Assembly: GCA_036380735.1 (NCBI GenBank)
Contig: DASVEE010000067.1
Coordinates: 124,001 to 188,000 of the forward strand
Length of the DNA stretch: 64,000 bases
Direction of reading: 5' to 3'
From: DASVEE01 sp036380735
GTDB taxonomy: Bacteria > Acidobacteriota > Thermoanaerobaculia > Gp7-AA8
A model generated the notes under the pieces. The model saw nothing but the letters and a program-made list of their open reading frames with translations. It did not search any database and had not been told where the DNA came from. The position numbers and the translations under genes were made by a program. Of this stretch, positions 34,228 to 43,546 are shown piece after piece (positions within the stretch are counted from its first letter, which is position 1; each line of letters starts with the position of its first letter).

Positions 34228-36327
34228 CGGCGCCTTCAACACGACCGTGCCACCCCGCGCCAGCACGCCCCGGCTACAGCGCCCTCCGCTGGGCGCATCA
34301 CACAGCGCGTACTCCCCACTTTCCGCGGAATCCACCACGAAGCGCGTCCCCTCCGCCGTGGCGCCGGCAAAGTAGCCGAGGCCGCGCGCGGCGAGGAATG
34401 CGCCGCCGTGCAGCAGCCAGAGGTCGCGGCGGTCGCCGGGCTCCACGACCAGCGTGCCGCCCAGCGACTCCATGGCCACGGGCAGCGGCTCCCGCTGCAC
34501 CGGCACGCGCAGCAGCCGCCAGGCGTATCCGGGCGCGACGACCGAAAGGAACACGTCGGCAGTGCCGGCGGAGACGCGGAAGTCGAACGAGCCGTCTGCT
34601 TCGACCGGCCGCGGCGAGCCGGCGATGCCGCGGTTCTCGCGTGGCAGCATGGCGATCGCGGCGCCGCTCACCGGCCCCGCCGCCGACATGATGGTGCCGT
34701 GGACGCGCGTCGAGGGAAGGACCACCAGCTGCACCGGCGCCGCCTCGGTATCGTCTTCCAGCGTCACCTCGACGAAGCCCTCCGTCTCCGCGTCGCGCGT
34801 GAACGCGCGCAGCGCGTACGTGCCGGGCAGCAGGCCGGCTGCTTCGAAGGCGCCGTGCTCCGCTTCGAATTCGGCAAAGTCTCCGGATCCCTCGACGTGC
34901 ACGAGCGCGTGCGGCTGCGGCTCGCCTTCGCGGTTCACGACCACGCCGCGCAGGCTCTTCCCCGGCAGCTCGATCTCGATGCGCGGCAGGGCGTCGTCGC
35001 TGTCGCGGACGACGCGGACGTCGTTCAGCGTCCGCTGCACCGCCGGCTGCAGCGCGACGATCTTCACCACCGGCCACGTCCCCTCTGCCGCGAACGGCAG
35101 CAGCACGCGGAACTCGCCATTGGCGTCACTCACGACCGGCACCCACGCGCGATCGCTGGTGAAGGTCAGTTGCGCTTCGAGCGGCTTGCCGCCCAGGGTG
35201 ATGGTGCCGTGGACGAAGCTGGAGCGGATGCGGGCGTGGTGGTCGACGTCGGTGGTGAGGTCGAGCGTTTCCGTGTACCAGGAGTCGTCGGGCGAGCGGC
35301 CGATCTCCAGCCGGTAACCGCCGGGTGCGATGGCTTCGCGCACCCAACGCCCCGTTTCCGGCAGCGTGGCCGTGACCTCCGACAGCAGGACGTTGAAGCG
35401 GTCGAGCTTCTGCAGCCGCACGCTCCACGGCTTGCCGGTCAGGTCGACCGGCGGTGTGACCTGCAACGTCAGCGTACGCGGACGCGCCAGCACCAACGGT
35501 TGCCGCAACTGCGCCTCGCGTCCGTCGAGCAGCGTCACCTCCGGTGCATCCGAGAGCAGCGCCCCCGCACGCGCCTGCACGACGTAGCGTCCCGGCGGCG
35601 CATTGAGGTGAAAGAGGCCGCGTGCATTGGCCGTGGCCACGACCCGCCGTACCGCCGCCCGGTGCCGCGCGTCGTCCGTCATCATCGTCAGTGATGCTGG
35701 CGTCAGCTCGATCGTGACCTTCGGCTGCTCCGCCGGCTTCGGCCGGTCGCGCCTCTCCTCGAAAACGACCTTCCCGGTCAGCGACGCTCCTCGTTCAAAC
35801 CGCAGCCGTCCCAGGTCCAGCGGCCTGGCGGTCGCCAGCGTCTGCTCCCAGCGATGGAGCGATGCCAGCCCCTGGATGCGCAGCGCCAGGTCGAAGCGCC
35901 CGGCCGGCAGCTCGCACGCGAACGTGCGCCCCTCGATCGGGCAGGTGAGCACGCCTCCCGGCGCCGTCGCGGGTCCGGCACCGGGAAGCGGTTGGAAGTG
36001 GACCGTGAGCTCGCGCGGGGAACTGCCCGCCGGCACCTCGACGGTCCCGCGAAGGATGCCGGCGGGGAAGAGGGGAAGAGCGACCGTGGCCGTCGACGCC
36101 TCGATCCGGACCACGGAGGGTGGCGCCCACCAGCCACTCGCGCGCGGGGTCAGCTCCCACAGCCCCGGCTCGAGCTCGACCTCCGCCGCCGCCCCGTCGG
36201 GCGTCACGGCCGCCGTGACCGTGACCATTTTCCCTTCCGCCGAGTCGAGCCGGCGGGCTTCGATGAGCGCCGGGGCTTCCAGGCGGAGCTGAACCAGAGC
36301 GGCGAGCAGTGCCAGTGTGCGCAACAT
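34216..36327 (-). CDS. Exported CarboxypepD_reg-like multidomain protein
   Basis: The protein has about 703 residues with a short leader (MLRTLALLAALVQLRLEAPA) and repeated beta-sandwich units, for example GILRGTVEVPAGSSPRELTV, SLTGKVVFEERRD, LRGVVVNREGEPQPHALV and VHGTIMSAAGPVSGAAI. It has no enzymatic domain. GTG 36336 is an alternative start, but GAGGTGA is well placed for ATG 36327. It is the downstream partner of a small Cys-rich secreted peptide whose stop lies 10 bp upstream. The architecture matches the 1161-residue protein at 19571. Its stop codon lies in a family A repeat. Confidence 0.75.
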   Translation of the reverse strand: MLRTLALLAALVQLRLEAPALIEARRLDSAEGKMVTVTAAVTPDGAAAEVELEPGLWELTPRASGWWAPPSVVRIEASTATVALPLFPAGILRGTVEVPAGSSPRELTVHFQPLPGAGPATAPGGVLTCPIEGRTFACELPAGRFDLALRIQGLASLHRWEQTLATARPLDLGRLRFERGASLTGKVVFEERRDRPKPAEQPKVTIELTPASLTMMTDDARHRAAVRRVVATANARGLFHLNAPPGRYVVQARAGALLSDAPEVTLLDGREAQLRQPLVLARPRTLTLQVTPPVDLTGKPWSVRLQKLDRFNVLLSEVTATLPETGRWVREAIAPGGYRLEIGRSPDDSWYTETLDLTTDVDHHARIRSSFVHGTITLGGKPLEAQLTFTSDRAWVPVVSDANGEFRVLLPFAAEGTWPVVKIVALQPAVQRTLNDVRVVRDSDDALPRIEIELPGKSLRGVVVNREGEPQPHALVHVEGSGDFAEFEAEHGAFEAAGLLPGTYALRAFTRDAETEGFVEVTLEDDTEAAPVQLVVLPSTRVHGTIMSAAGPVSGAAIAMLPRENRGIAGSPRPVEADGSFDFRVSAGTADVFLSVVAPGYAWRLLRVPVQREPLPVAMESLGGTLVVEPGDRRDLWLLHGGAFLAARGLGYFAGATAEGTRFVVDSAESGEYALCDAPSGGRCSRGVLARGGTVVLKAPEER

Positions 36328-36337
36328 AGTGCTCACC

Positions 36338-36685
36338 TCAGATGTAGCGGCACGAGCCCTTCAGCTCGTAACAGTACGCCTGCCCGTTCTTCAGCGACCC
36401 GGCGGTCTTGCAGAGGCAGAAGCCCGGCGCGAAGCGGTGCCGGGTGCACAGGCTCTTCGTGAACGCCACGTCCACGTCGCACCACTTGCAGCCGTACGTA
36501 TCCGTGCAGAGGATGCTGTACGTCGTCGTATTGCCGCCGTAGCCGTAGGGCGTGCTGGCATCCGACAGCATCGCGCACTCCGTCGAAGACATGTCCGCCG
36601 TGCAGTCGCTGATGCCTCCGGCAAAGGCCGCCGTGGCCGTGAAAACGAAGATGAGGGAGAGAAGAAAACGAACCGGAACCTTCAT
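36338..36685 (-). CDS. Small secreted Cys-rich protein
   Basis: The 115-residue precursor has a clear signal peptide (MKVPVRFLLSLIFVFTATAAFAG split after the Ala-x-Ala site) and about 92 mature residues with ten cysteines, including CKWC and CLC. The even count suggests five disulfides. I start at ATG 36685 because AAGGAG is spaced correctly for it; ATG 36691 is too close. It resembles the six-Cys peptide at 24881 only in layout, not clearly in sequence. It precedes a CarboxypepD_reg gene in an operon, and a strong dyad lies upstream. The function is unknown. Confidence 0.65.
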   Translation of the reverse strand: MKVPVRFLLSLIFVFTATAAFAGGISDCTADMSSTECAMLSDASTPYGYGGNTTTYSILCTDTYGCKWCDVDVAFTKSLCTRHRFAPGFCLCKTAGSLKNGQAYCYELKGSCRYI

Positions 36686-36703
36686 GCTCATTGCTCCTTT
36701 CGC

Positions 36704-36736
36704 ATGTTGCGATGTGGCAACATATTGCACATCGCA
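36704..36736. promoter_or_regulatory. Overlapping dyads upstream of the Cys-rich protein gene
   Basis: Two inverted repeats overlap: ATGTTGC (36704-36710) with GCAACAT (36717-36723), and TGCGATGTG (36708-36716) with CACATCGCA (36728-36736). They lie 19-51 bp upstream of the start codon, in an otherwise AT-rich patch. They could be an operator or alternative hairpins in the leader RNA. Confidence 0.5.
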
Positions 36737-36810
36737 TTAGGGCCGTCAATAAGGAGCGGATAAGGCCCTGCGAGGGAGTGACGCAGAAGAGTCAAAGGCG
36801 CACGGGCGCC

Positions 36811-36926
36811 GGGAACGGAGGATCAATGGGACAAATAGGACGAACAGGACCTATAGATCGAATAGGCCAGGCTTTGTCCCATCTGTCCTATCCGTCCTAT
36901 AGGTCCTGTTCGTCCTATCGTGTCCC
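36811..36926. repeat. Family A inverted repeat (copy 11)
   Basis: GGGAACGGAGGATCAATGGG with words ACAAATAGGAC and GAACAGGAC on the left, and GTCCCATCTGTCC through TTCGTCCTATCGTGTCCC on the right. It separates the divergent Cys-rich protein gene and the response-regulator gene. Confidence 0.85.
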
Positions 36927-36980
36927 GGTGGCGCGCCTCACGCCGCCGTTTCGAGTCTGGCGGTAGAATCGCTGCCCCAC

Positions 36981-38376
<1,396 letters not shown>

Positions 38377-38387
<11 letters not shown>

Positions 38388-38913
38388 AGCCGCGGTGGTG
38401 TTGTTGTTGGGGATGATGGCCTGCGCGAAAACCCCGGCGCCGCCGCCGAGCACGACGACGACGTCCTCGCCCCAGGAAACCGCTACGGCGGCACCGGCCG
38501 ACACCGCCGGCAGCGCAGCCTCCTCCGGTCCGCGCGTCCTCTTCCCCGACGGCCACGTCGTGCGCGTGGAGGTCGCCATCGACGACGCCACTCGCGCGCA
38601 GGGGCTGATGTACCGCGATCAGGTCCGCCCCGGCACCGGGATGCTGTTCATCTTTCCGGAGGATGGGGAGTACGGCTTCTGGATGAAGAACACGCTCATC
38701 CCGCTCGACATCATCTGGATCGACAAACAAAACCGGGTCACGCACGTCAAATATGATGTGCCGCCGTGCCAGGCCGATCCGTGCCCGAGCTATCCGCCGA
38801 ACGCGATCTCGCGTTACGTGCTGGAAGTCGGGGCGGGGGTAGCGCGCGCACACGGCATCAAGGCGGGCGACGTGCTGCGGTTCGAAGACATCGGCAACGT
38901 CGGCGCACGCTGA
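38377..38913 (+). CDS. DUF192 lipoprotein
   Basis: The 178-residue protein starts MATKAAVVLLLGMMAC with a lipobox (GMMAC), followed by a Thr/Ser/Pro linker, then a DUF192 domain: RAQGLMYRD, GTGMLFIF, FWMKNTLIPLDIIWID, and GDVLRF at the end. The biochemical role of DUF192 is not established. It overlaps the regulator gene by 11 bp. A CQADPC pair lies near residue 130. Confidence 0.85.
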
Positions 38914-38953
38914 ATTTTTGTTTTGGGCGTCACGTTGCGCCCTGAAGAATCCC

Positions 38954-39850
38954 ATGGTCCGAAAGCGCGGCGAAAACCTTCGCTCCATCTTCGTGCTGCT
39001 GTTCCTGAACGTCGCGTTCTTCCTGCTCGAACGTCAGGACCCGCAGAAGTTCCGGAGCCTGTTCGCCTTCGAGCGCGATGCCGTGCTCGGCGGGCAGTGG
39101 TGGCGTGTCTTCACCTATCAGTTCACCCAGGCGGGCTCCGGCTGGATGGAGCTGCTGGCGCTGTTCGTCACGCTGCTGCTGCTCTACATGATGGGCTCGG
39201 CGATCGAGGAGGAGTGGGGGAGCGGACGCTTCCTCACGCTGTTCATCGTCTCGACGCTGGGCTCGGCCGGCTTCGCCGCGCTGCTCGACATCCCCCTGCT
39301 GGGGACGTACTTCATCTTTTTCACGCTCCTCTTCGTCTATGCGGCGGAGTTCCCGCAGCAGACGTTTTACCTCTTCGGCGCCATGCCGGTCCGCGTGCGG
39401 ATCCTGGCGGCGTTCTCGGCGGTGGTGCTGATCTACGGCGTCTTCGCCGGTGCCCCCTCCAACCTCGCCGCCCTCGGCGGCGCCGTCGCCGGCTACATCT
39501 ATTACCTGCTGCAGCGCATGACGCTCCCCCGGCCTGAGAAGCCAGCCGAGGCGGAGCTGCCGCCGGTCAACGTCATGGATACGCTGGCCATGCGCAACGG
39601 CGTCCGCTACGCCGCCATGAAGCAGGCGCTGCACGCCCAGTCCGCCGTCGACGTCGATCGCCTGGCCACGCAATGCGAACGGGAGATCGTCGGAGGCGTG
39701 AACGTCTGCCCCCCCGCCGACTTCAAACCGGAGCACAGCGACGGCTACTGCATCCGCTGCGAAGGCTTCGCGGAATGCTCCACGCGGTTCCTCCGGGCCA
39801 ACCGGCCGGCGCCGATGCCGCCCGACGCGGAACCGCAGGCGCTGGTGTAG
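38954..39850 (+). CDS. Rhomboid-like pseudoprotease with C-terminal Cys cluster
   Basis: The 298-residue membrane protein begins with the rhomboid fold: WWRVFTYQFTQAGSGWMELLALF corresponds to 'WRllTy.F.H.....hl..N' and EEEWGSGRFL to the 'E..wG..rfl' motif. The serine motif GxSG is absent (GTYFIFF) and the TM6 histidine is replaced (LAALGGAVAGY), so it should not cleave peptides. The soluble tail carries five cysteines, including NVCPP and YCIRCEGFAEC, a possible metal site. I start at ATG 38954; the frame is open from 38918. Confidence 0.7.
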   Translation: MVRKRGENLRSIFVLLFLNVAFFLLERQDPQKFRSLFAFERDAVLGGQWWRVFTYQFTQAGSGWMELLALFVTLLLLYMMGSAIEEEWGSGRFLTLFIVSTLGSAGFAALLDIPLLGTYFIFFTLLFVYAAEFPQQTFYLFGAMPVRVRILAAFSAVVLIYGVFAGAPSNLAALGGAVAGYIYYLLQRMTLPRPEKPAEAELPPVNVMDTLAMRNGVRYAAMKQALHAQSAVDVDRLATQCEREIVGGVNVCPPADFKPEHSDGYCIRCEGFAECSTRFLRANRPAPMPPDAEPQALV

Positions 39851-39857
39851 TGCACAA

Positions 39858-39969
39858 GGAACGATAGGACAAATAAGACCTATAGGACGAATAGGACAAA
39901 TGGGACTCGGGTGGGCGGGGTCCCATAAGTCCTATTCGTCCTATAGGTCCTATTTGTCCTATCGTTCCC
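39858..39969. repeat. Family A inverted repeat (copy 12)
   Basis: GGAACGATAGGAC, AAATAAGAC, CTATAGGAC, GAATAGGAC, AAATGGGAC, then centre, then the same words complemented in reverse order to GTCCTATCGTTCC. The two arms are almost perfectly complementary, which makes this the cleanest copy. Confidence 0.95.
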
Positions 39970-39974
39970 TGTCG

Positions 39975-40745
39975 CTATTCGGCGCTGCCGCCGCCTTCGC
40001 CGCCACCGCCGCCGCCACGGCGGCGCCTGCGGAAACGGCGCCGTTTCCGCGGACCTTCGCCTTCACCACCGCCGCCTTCGGCGGGCGGTGCGGCTGAGCC
40101 TTCGGGCGGTGCCGGACGTTCCGGGCGCGGGGGACGGTCGGGGCGCGGCGGACGTTCCGCGCGGGGCGGACGTTCGCGGCGGGGGCCGCGTTCCGGGCGG
40201 GGTCCCGGTTCGGCGCCTTCGGCACCCGCGGGGCGTTCGGCGCGTTCGGGGCGCTCGCCGCGCGGGGGGCGTGGCGGACGCGGCTCGCGCGGCTGCTGAT
40301 TCTGGGGTTGCTGCTGCGGTGCGCCCGGCAGGGCGGCTTCACCGCCACCGCGGCCGCCACGGCCACGGCGGCGCCGGCGACGGCCGCCGCCTTCGCGGGG
40401 CTGTTGCTGGGCGGCGGCGTTCTGTTGCTGCTGGTCGGCCGCTTCCCGCTGGCGCTGCTGCTGTTGCTGCTGGCCGCCGCGTTGGCGCTGTTCGCCGCGC
40501 TGGCGTTGCTGGCCCTGCTGCTGTTGCTGTCCGCGCTGCCCTTTTTGTCCCTGCGGCTGCTGCTGCCGCTGCGGTTTCACGCCGGTGCGCTGCTCGAATT
40601 CACGGAGCTTTTTCTCCATGTATTTGCGCGATTGCGCCTCGCGGCGGAGCTTGATTTCGTCGTGGCCGCAGTAGGGACAGCGGCGCCAACCTTCGGGATA
40701 GGTTTTCTTGCACGACGAGCACAGGACGGATTTAGGGAGCGGCAT
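39975..40745 (-). CDS. Zinc-ribbon protein with long Gln/Arg/Gly/Pro-rich disordered tail
   Basis: The 256-residue protein starts with a zinc ribbon, C9-x2-C12 and C23-x2-C26 (LCSSCKK and CPYCGHDE), then a charged helix and about 200 disordered residues. The tail has Q/R-rich, RGG-like (GGRRRRRRGRGGRGGG), RPPRP-repeat and acidic/glycine parts and ends in a second arginine block. Such tails bind RNA and may phase separate, which is an inference. ATG 40745 gives MPLPKSVLC; ATG 40763 is possible. It is divergent from the small gene at 40778. The low-complexity DNA makes many spurious frames here. Confidence 0.7.
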   Translation of the reverse strand: MPLPKSVLCSSCKKTYPEGWRRCPYCGHDEIKLRREAQSRKYMEKKLREFEQRTGVKPQRQQQPQGQKGQRGQQQQQGQQRQRGEQRQRGGQQQQQQRQREAADQQQQNAAAQQQPREGGGRRRRRRGRGGRGGGEAALPGAPQQQPQNQQPREPRPPRPPRGERPERAERPAGAEGAEPGPRPERGPRRERPPRAERPPRPDRPPRPERPAPPEGSAAPPAEGGGGEGEGPRKRRRFRRRRRGGGGGGEGGGSAE

Positions 40746-40777
40746 GTCGAAATCGGCGCGCATTGTACACTTCCCCG

Positions 40778-40981
40778 GTGGACGACAACCGCCGCCGCAC
40801 TCTGCTGGCGCTCATCGATCTGGCGGAGGAAAACAACCCCAGCTCCTGCTGGGACGACAACCGCGCCATCGAACTGCTCCGCTCGCAGGCCAGCGCGGAC
40901 GAGCTCCGCGAGCTCGGCGTCAACGAGCGTCTCATCCAATTCGTCTTTGCGGAGCCCCATGACCATCGTGACGGCCGGTAA
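40778..40981 (+). CDS. Small hypothetical protein upstream of a PTPS homologue
   Basis: A 67-residue acidic protein with a GTG start (VDDNRRRTLLALIDLAEENN). It is predicted helical, with ELLRSQASADELREL and NERLIQFVFAE. It overlaps the PTPS gene by 23 bp in another frame, so translational coupling is likely. I do not recognise a domain. The ribosome binding site is weak, and the call rests on its coding character and position. Confidence 0.5.
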   Translation: MDDNRRRTLLALIDLAEENNPSSCWDDNRAIELLRSQASADELRELGVNERLIQFVFAEPHDHRDGR

Positions 40982-41363
40982 GTACAGCGTCCGCGTCGAA
41001 GCACGCTTCGAGGCAGCCCACTATCTCCGTGAGTACCGCGGCATTTCGGAGCCGCTCCACGGCCATTCGTACAAGGTCGAGGCCGACCTGATCGCCCGTG
41101 GCGGCGGGCTCGACGCCGACGCCATCGCCGTCGATTTCGTCAGCGCGAAACGGAAGCTGGAAGTGCTGGCCAGGAAGCTCGACTACGGCTGCATCAATGA
41201 GGTGGCGCCGTTCACCGAGGTGAATCCGTCGGCGGAGAACATCGCGGCGTGGTTCGCGGCGGAGCTGCAGGCCGCTGTCGAGGATGAAAGCGCCCTGGTC
41301 ACTGCCGTGACGATCTGGGAGGGGCCGGTCAACTCCGTCACCTACGTCCCGGAATCCGCATGA
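40959..41363 (+). CDS. 6-pyruvoyl-tetrahydropterin synthase/QueD homologue, Cys-less (PTPS-III-like)
   Basis: The 134-residue protein has the PTPS fold: VRVEARFEAAHYL (first zinc His) and LHGHSYKVEA (two more zinc His), then DFVSAKRKL, LDYGCINEV and NPSAENIA, and a C-terminal Glu in IWEGP. The catalytic Cys four residues before HGH in QueD (C-x3-HGH) is Ser here, and a Glu stands one position later, giving E-x2-HGH. That resembles PTPS-III enzymes, which replace FolB in folate synthesis. GGAG at 40951 sets the start. It overlaps the DUF1802 gene by 4 bp. Confidence 0.8.
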   Translation: MTIVTAGKYSVRVEARFEAAHYLREYRGISEPLHGHSYKVEADLIARGGGLDADAIAVDFVSAKRKLEVLARKLDYGCINEVAPFTEVNPSAENIAAWFAAELQAAVEDESALVTAVTIWEGPVNSVTYVPESA

Positions 41364-41878
41364 AGAAACTCGCCGATCACACCGCCCTCAAGGAATGGTC
41401 CAACGTCGTCCGCGCCCTCGGCACCGGCGAGCAGATCATCCTCATCCGCAAGGGGGGCATCGCCGACGCGTCGTTCGCCGTCGACGCCGACCGCTTCTAC
41501 CTCTACCCCACGTACTTTCATCAGGGAGAGTCGGAGCACCGGCCGTCGGTCACCGTGACCCACTGGTGCGAGGTGGTGCAGACGTGGAGCGTGCGCGACG
41601 CCGCCGCGCTCGATCGTCTGGCGCCGCTGGTGGCGCTGCCGCGCGAGACCCTCGACGCGCGCTACCAGTTCCGCCCCGACCAAGCTCTCTACGTAATCGC
41701 CGTCCGCACCTGGAAGCTGCCCGAGCCGGCGGAAGTGCAGTTCCAGGACGCGTACGCCGGTTGCCGCAGTTGGGTCAGCGTGGACGAAGAGATCGACGTG
41801 GAAGGGTCCACGCCGGTGTTGCCGGAAGGGGAGTTGGCGGCGAAGGTGGCGGCGATCGGCGCGCAACTGGCGGGATAG
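41360..41878 (+). CDS. DUF1802 family protein
   Basis: The 172-residue cytoplasmic protein begins with the DUF1802 signature: ALKEWSNVVRALGTGEQIIL, RKGGI and FYLYPTYFHQ. The function of the family is not known. It is coupled to the PTPS gene by an ATGA overlap. The stop codon is followed after 20 bp by the 21-bp array F2. Confidence 0.85.
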   Translation: MKKLADHTALKEWSNVVRALGTGEQIILIRKGGIADASFAVDADRFYLYPTYFHQGESEHRPSVTVTHWCEVVQTWSVRDAAALDRLAPLVALPRETLDARYQFRPDQALYVIAVRTWKLPEPAEVQFQDAYAGCRSWVSVDEEIDVEGSTPVLPEGELAAKVAAIGAQLAG

Positions 41879-41897
41879 GAACCGACAGGACGGCTCG

Positions 41898-42407
41898 AGT
41901 CGCGCCACCCCAACGTTGAAAGTGGCGGACCCTAACGTTGAAGTCACGCCACCTCAACGTTGAAGTCGCGGACCCCAACGTTGAAGTCGCGCCACCTCAA
42001 CGTTGAAGTCGCGGACCCCAACGTTGAAGTCGCGCAACCTCAACGTTGAAGTCGCGGACCCCAACGTTGAAGTCGCGCAACCCCAACGTTGAAGTCGCGG
42101 ACCCCAACGTTGAAGTCGCGCAACCCCAACGTTGAAGTCGCGCAACCCCAACGTTGAAGTCGCGCACCCCAACGTTAAAGTCGCGCAACCCCAACGTTGA
42201 AGTCGCGGACCCCAACGTTGAAGTCGCGCAACCCCAACGTTGAAGTCGCGGACCCCAACGTTGAAGTCGCGCAACCCCAACGTTGAAGTCGCGGACCCCA
42301 ACGTTGAGGTCACGCCACCTCAACGTTGAGGTCACGCCACCTCAACGTTGAAGTCACGGATCTCGACGTCGAAGTCGTTTCATCTCAACGTTGAAGCCAC
42401 GCCAGCC
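41898..42407. repeat. 21-bp tandem array, type F2
   Basis: About 24 head-to-tail copies of a 21-bp unit with core CAACGTTGAAGTCGCG, alternating CGGACCC, CGCAACC and CGCCACC at the variable end. Each contains the 8-bp palindrome CAACGTTG. It is open in two minus-strand frames, reading as heptads such as TSTLGLR or FNVGVRD. There are no ribosome sites or spacers. Copies diverge at the right end. It occupies nearly all of 41879-42480. Confidence 0.95.
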
Positions 42408-42480
42408 CATCGCTGATGCCACGCGTCCGATCGTTCCCCCCCGCTATCCAACAGGATCGCCGGTTGCTTACACTGCTGCC

Positions 42481-43209
42481 GTGGAGCTGATCGCCATCGT
42501 GTTCATGCTGGTGGCGGGTGGGGCGGTCGCGACGTTCGTGCTGACGGCGTTCGCGATCGCGCAGAAGGAATCCGCGAAGACGGAGGCGCAGGTCGCCGCG
42601 CCGGAGCGCGACCAGATCGCGGCGTCGATCCTCGTCCACATCCTCGTTGCCGGCGGCACGGCTCGCGATGAAGCGCTGCGCATGGTGCGCCGCGGCTCCG
42701 GCATCGCCGCTCCCGTGACGCAGGGGATCGACATCGCCAACTGGGCCGAGAGCTACGCGCGGCTGACGACGCAGGAGCAGCGTGCGGCGCTCCTCGAGAC
42801 GGCGGTGCAACTGGTGGCCACGAAGGAGCGCGCCGTCCCTCTTCGCCAATACACCGCGCTCCTCGACCTCAGCTTCGCCCTCGGCTTTCAGACCGATGCG
42901 CTGGCGAAGCTGCGGCAGGTCTACGGGTTCGATTACGTCGATGCGGCGAAGGCGGGGCGGCCGCGGGACGCGGAGGGCAAGCCACTGTTCGCGCGGAGCG
43001 AGGAGACCGAGGGGGAATTGCTCCGTGTTCTGGAAGTCGAAGGAACTCCGTCACGGCAATCGATCATCACCGCCTACCGGCGCCTCGCGGCGCGGCACCA
43101 TCCGGACCGTTTTTTCGGGCGTCCTGCGGAGGAACAGACGAGCGCGGCAGCCCGCTTCATCGAGATCACCCGCGCCTACGAGACGCTCCTGACGATCTAC
43201 AGGGATTGA
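42481..43209 (+). CDS. Membrane-anchored J-domain protein
   Basis: The protein has 242 residues with a GTG start. One N-terminal transmembrane helix (VELIAIVFMLVAGGAVATFV) is followed by a helical middle region (residues 50-160, TerB/DjlA-like in style) and a C-terminal J-domain with YRRLAARHHPDRF (HPD at about 207-209). J-domains stimulate DnaK/Hsp70 ATPase. The frame is open upstream into the repeat array, but translation from the GTG gives the natural start of the helix. The layout resembles DjlA with the order TM-middle-J. Confidence 0.75.
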   Translation: MELIAIVFMLVAGGAVATFVLTAFAIAQKESAKTEAQVAAPERDQIAASILVHILVAGGTARDEALRMVRRGSGIAAPVTQGIDIANWAESYARLTTQEQRAALLETAVQLVATKERAVPLRQYTALLDLSFALGFQTDALAKLRQVYGFDYVDAAKAGRPRDAEGKPLFARSEETEGELLRVLEVEGTPSRQSIITAYRRLAARHHPDRFFGRPAEEQTSAAARFIEITRAYETLLTIYRD

Positions 43210-43460
43210 CCGTGGGCGAAATCCACGTGTATGATGGGCCAGTTGGGAATTCGGGCTGTTCACGAGATGTTCACCGGCGATTTGCCAGCAGTTCCCTCCG
43301 GTAGACCTTAAGCTTTCTTAATCAACGAGATCAGCCGCTTTCGAGGACGTGCGTGTCCGCAGCCGGTGACGCGCGCGGCAACTCGTTGTCAGAAGAGGAA
43401 ATCCGGCTGCATTTCCTAACCCGCTGAGTCACATGATGTTAGTGAGCGTGTCTGGCTCGG

Positions 43461-43490
43461 CGAAACTTATTTATTAGTTACTGCATCTAA
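43461..43490 (+). promoter_or_regulatory. Candidate ECF-type promoter of the sigma factor gene
   Basis: GAAACTT at 43462-43468 and TCTAA at 43486-43490 are 17 bp apart, like ECF promoters (GGAACTT / GTCTAA). It lies 56 bp upstream of ATG 43547 and would fit autoregulation. The rest of 43210-43546 holds no visible gene. Confidence 0.35.
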
Positions 43491-43546
43491 CACTGCATGC
43501 GGCACGAGTTATGAAGTTTTCATCGGTGCTGTCGCAGGGAGACATC

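Noticed and set aside
41898..42407. CRISPR array
   Set aside because: The repeats are head to tail without unique spacers, the unit is only 21 bp, and there are no cas genes.
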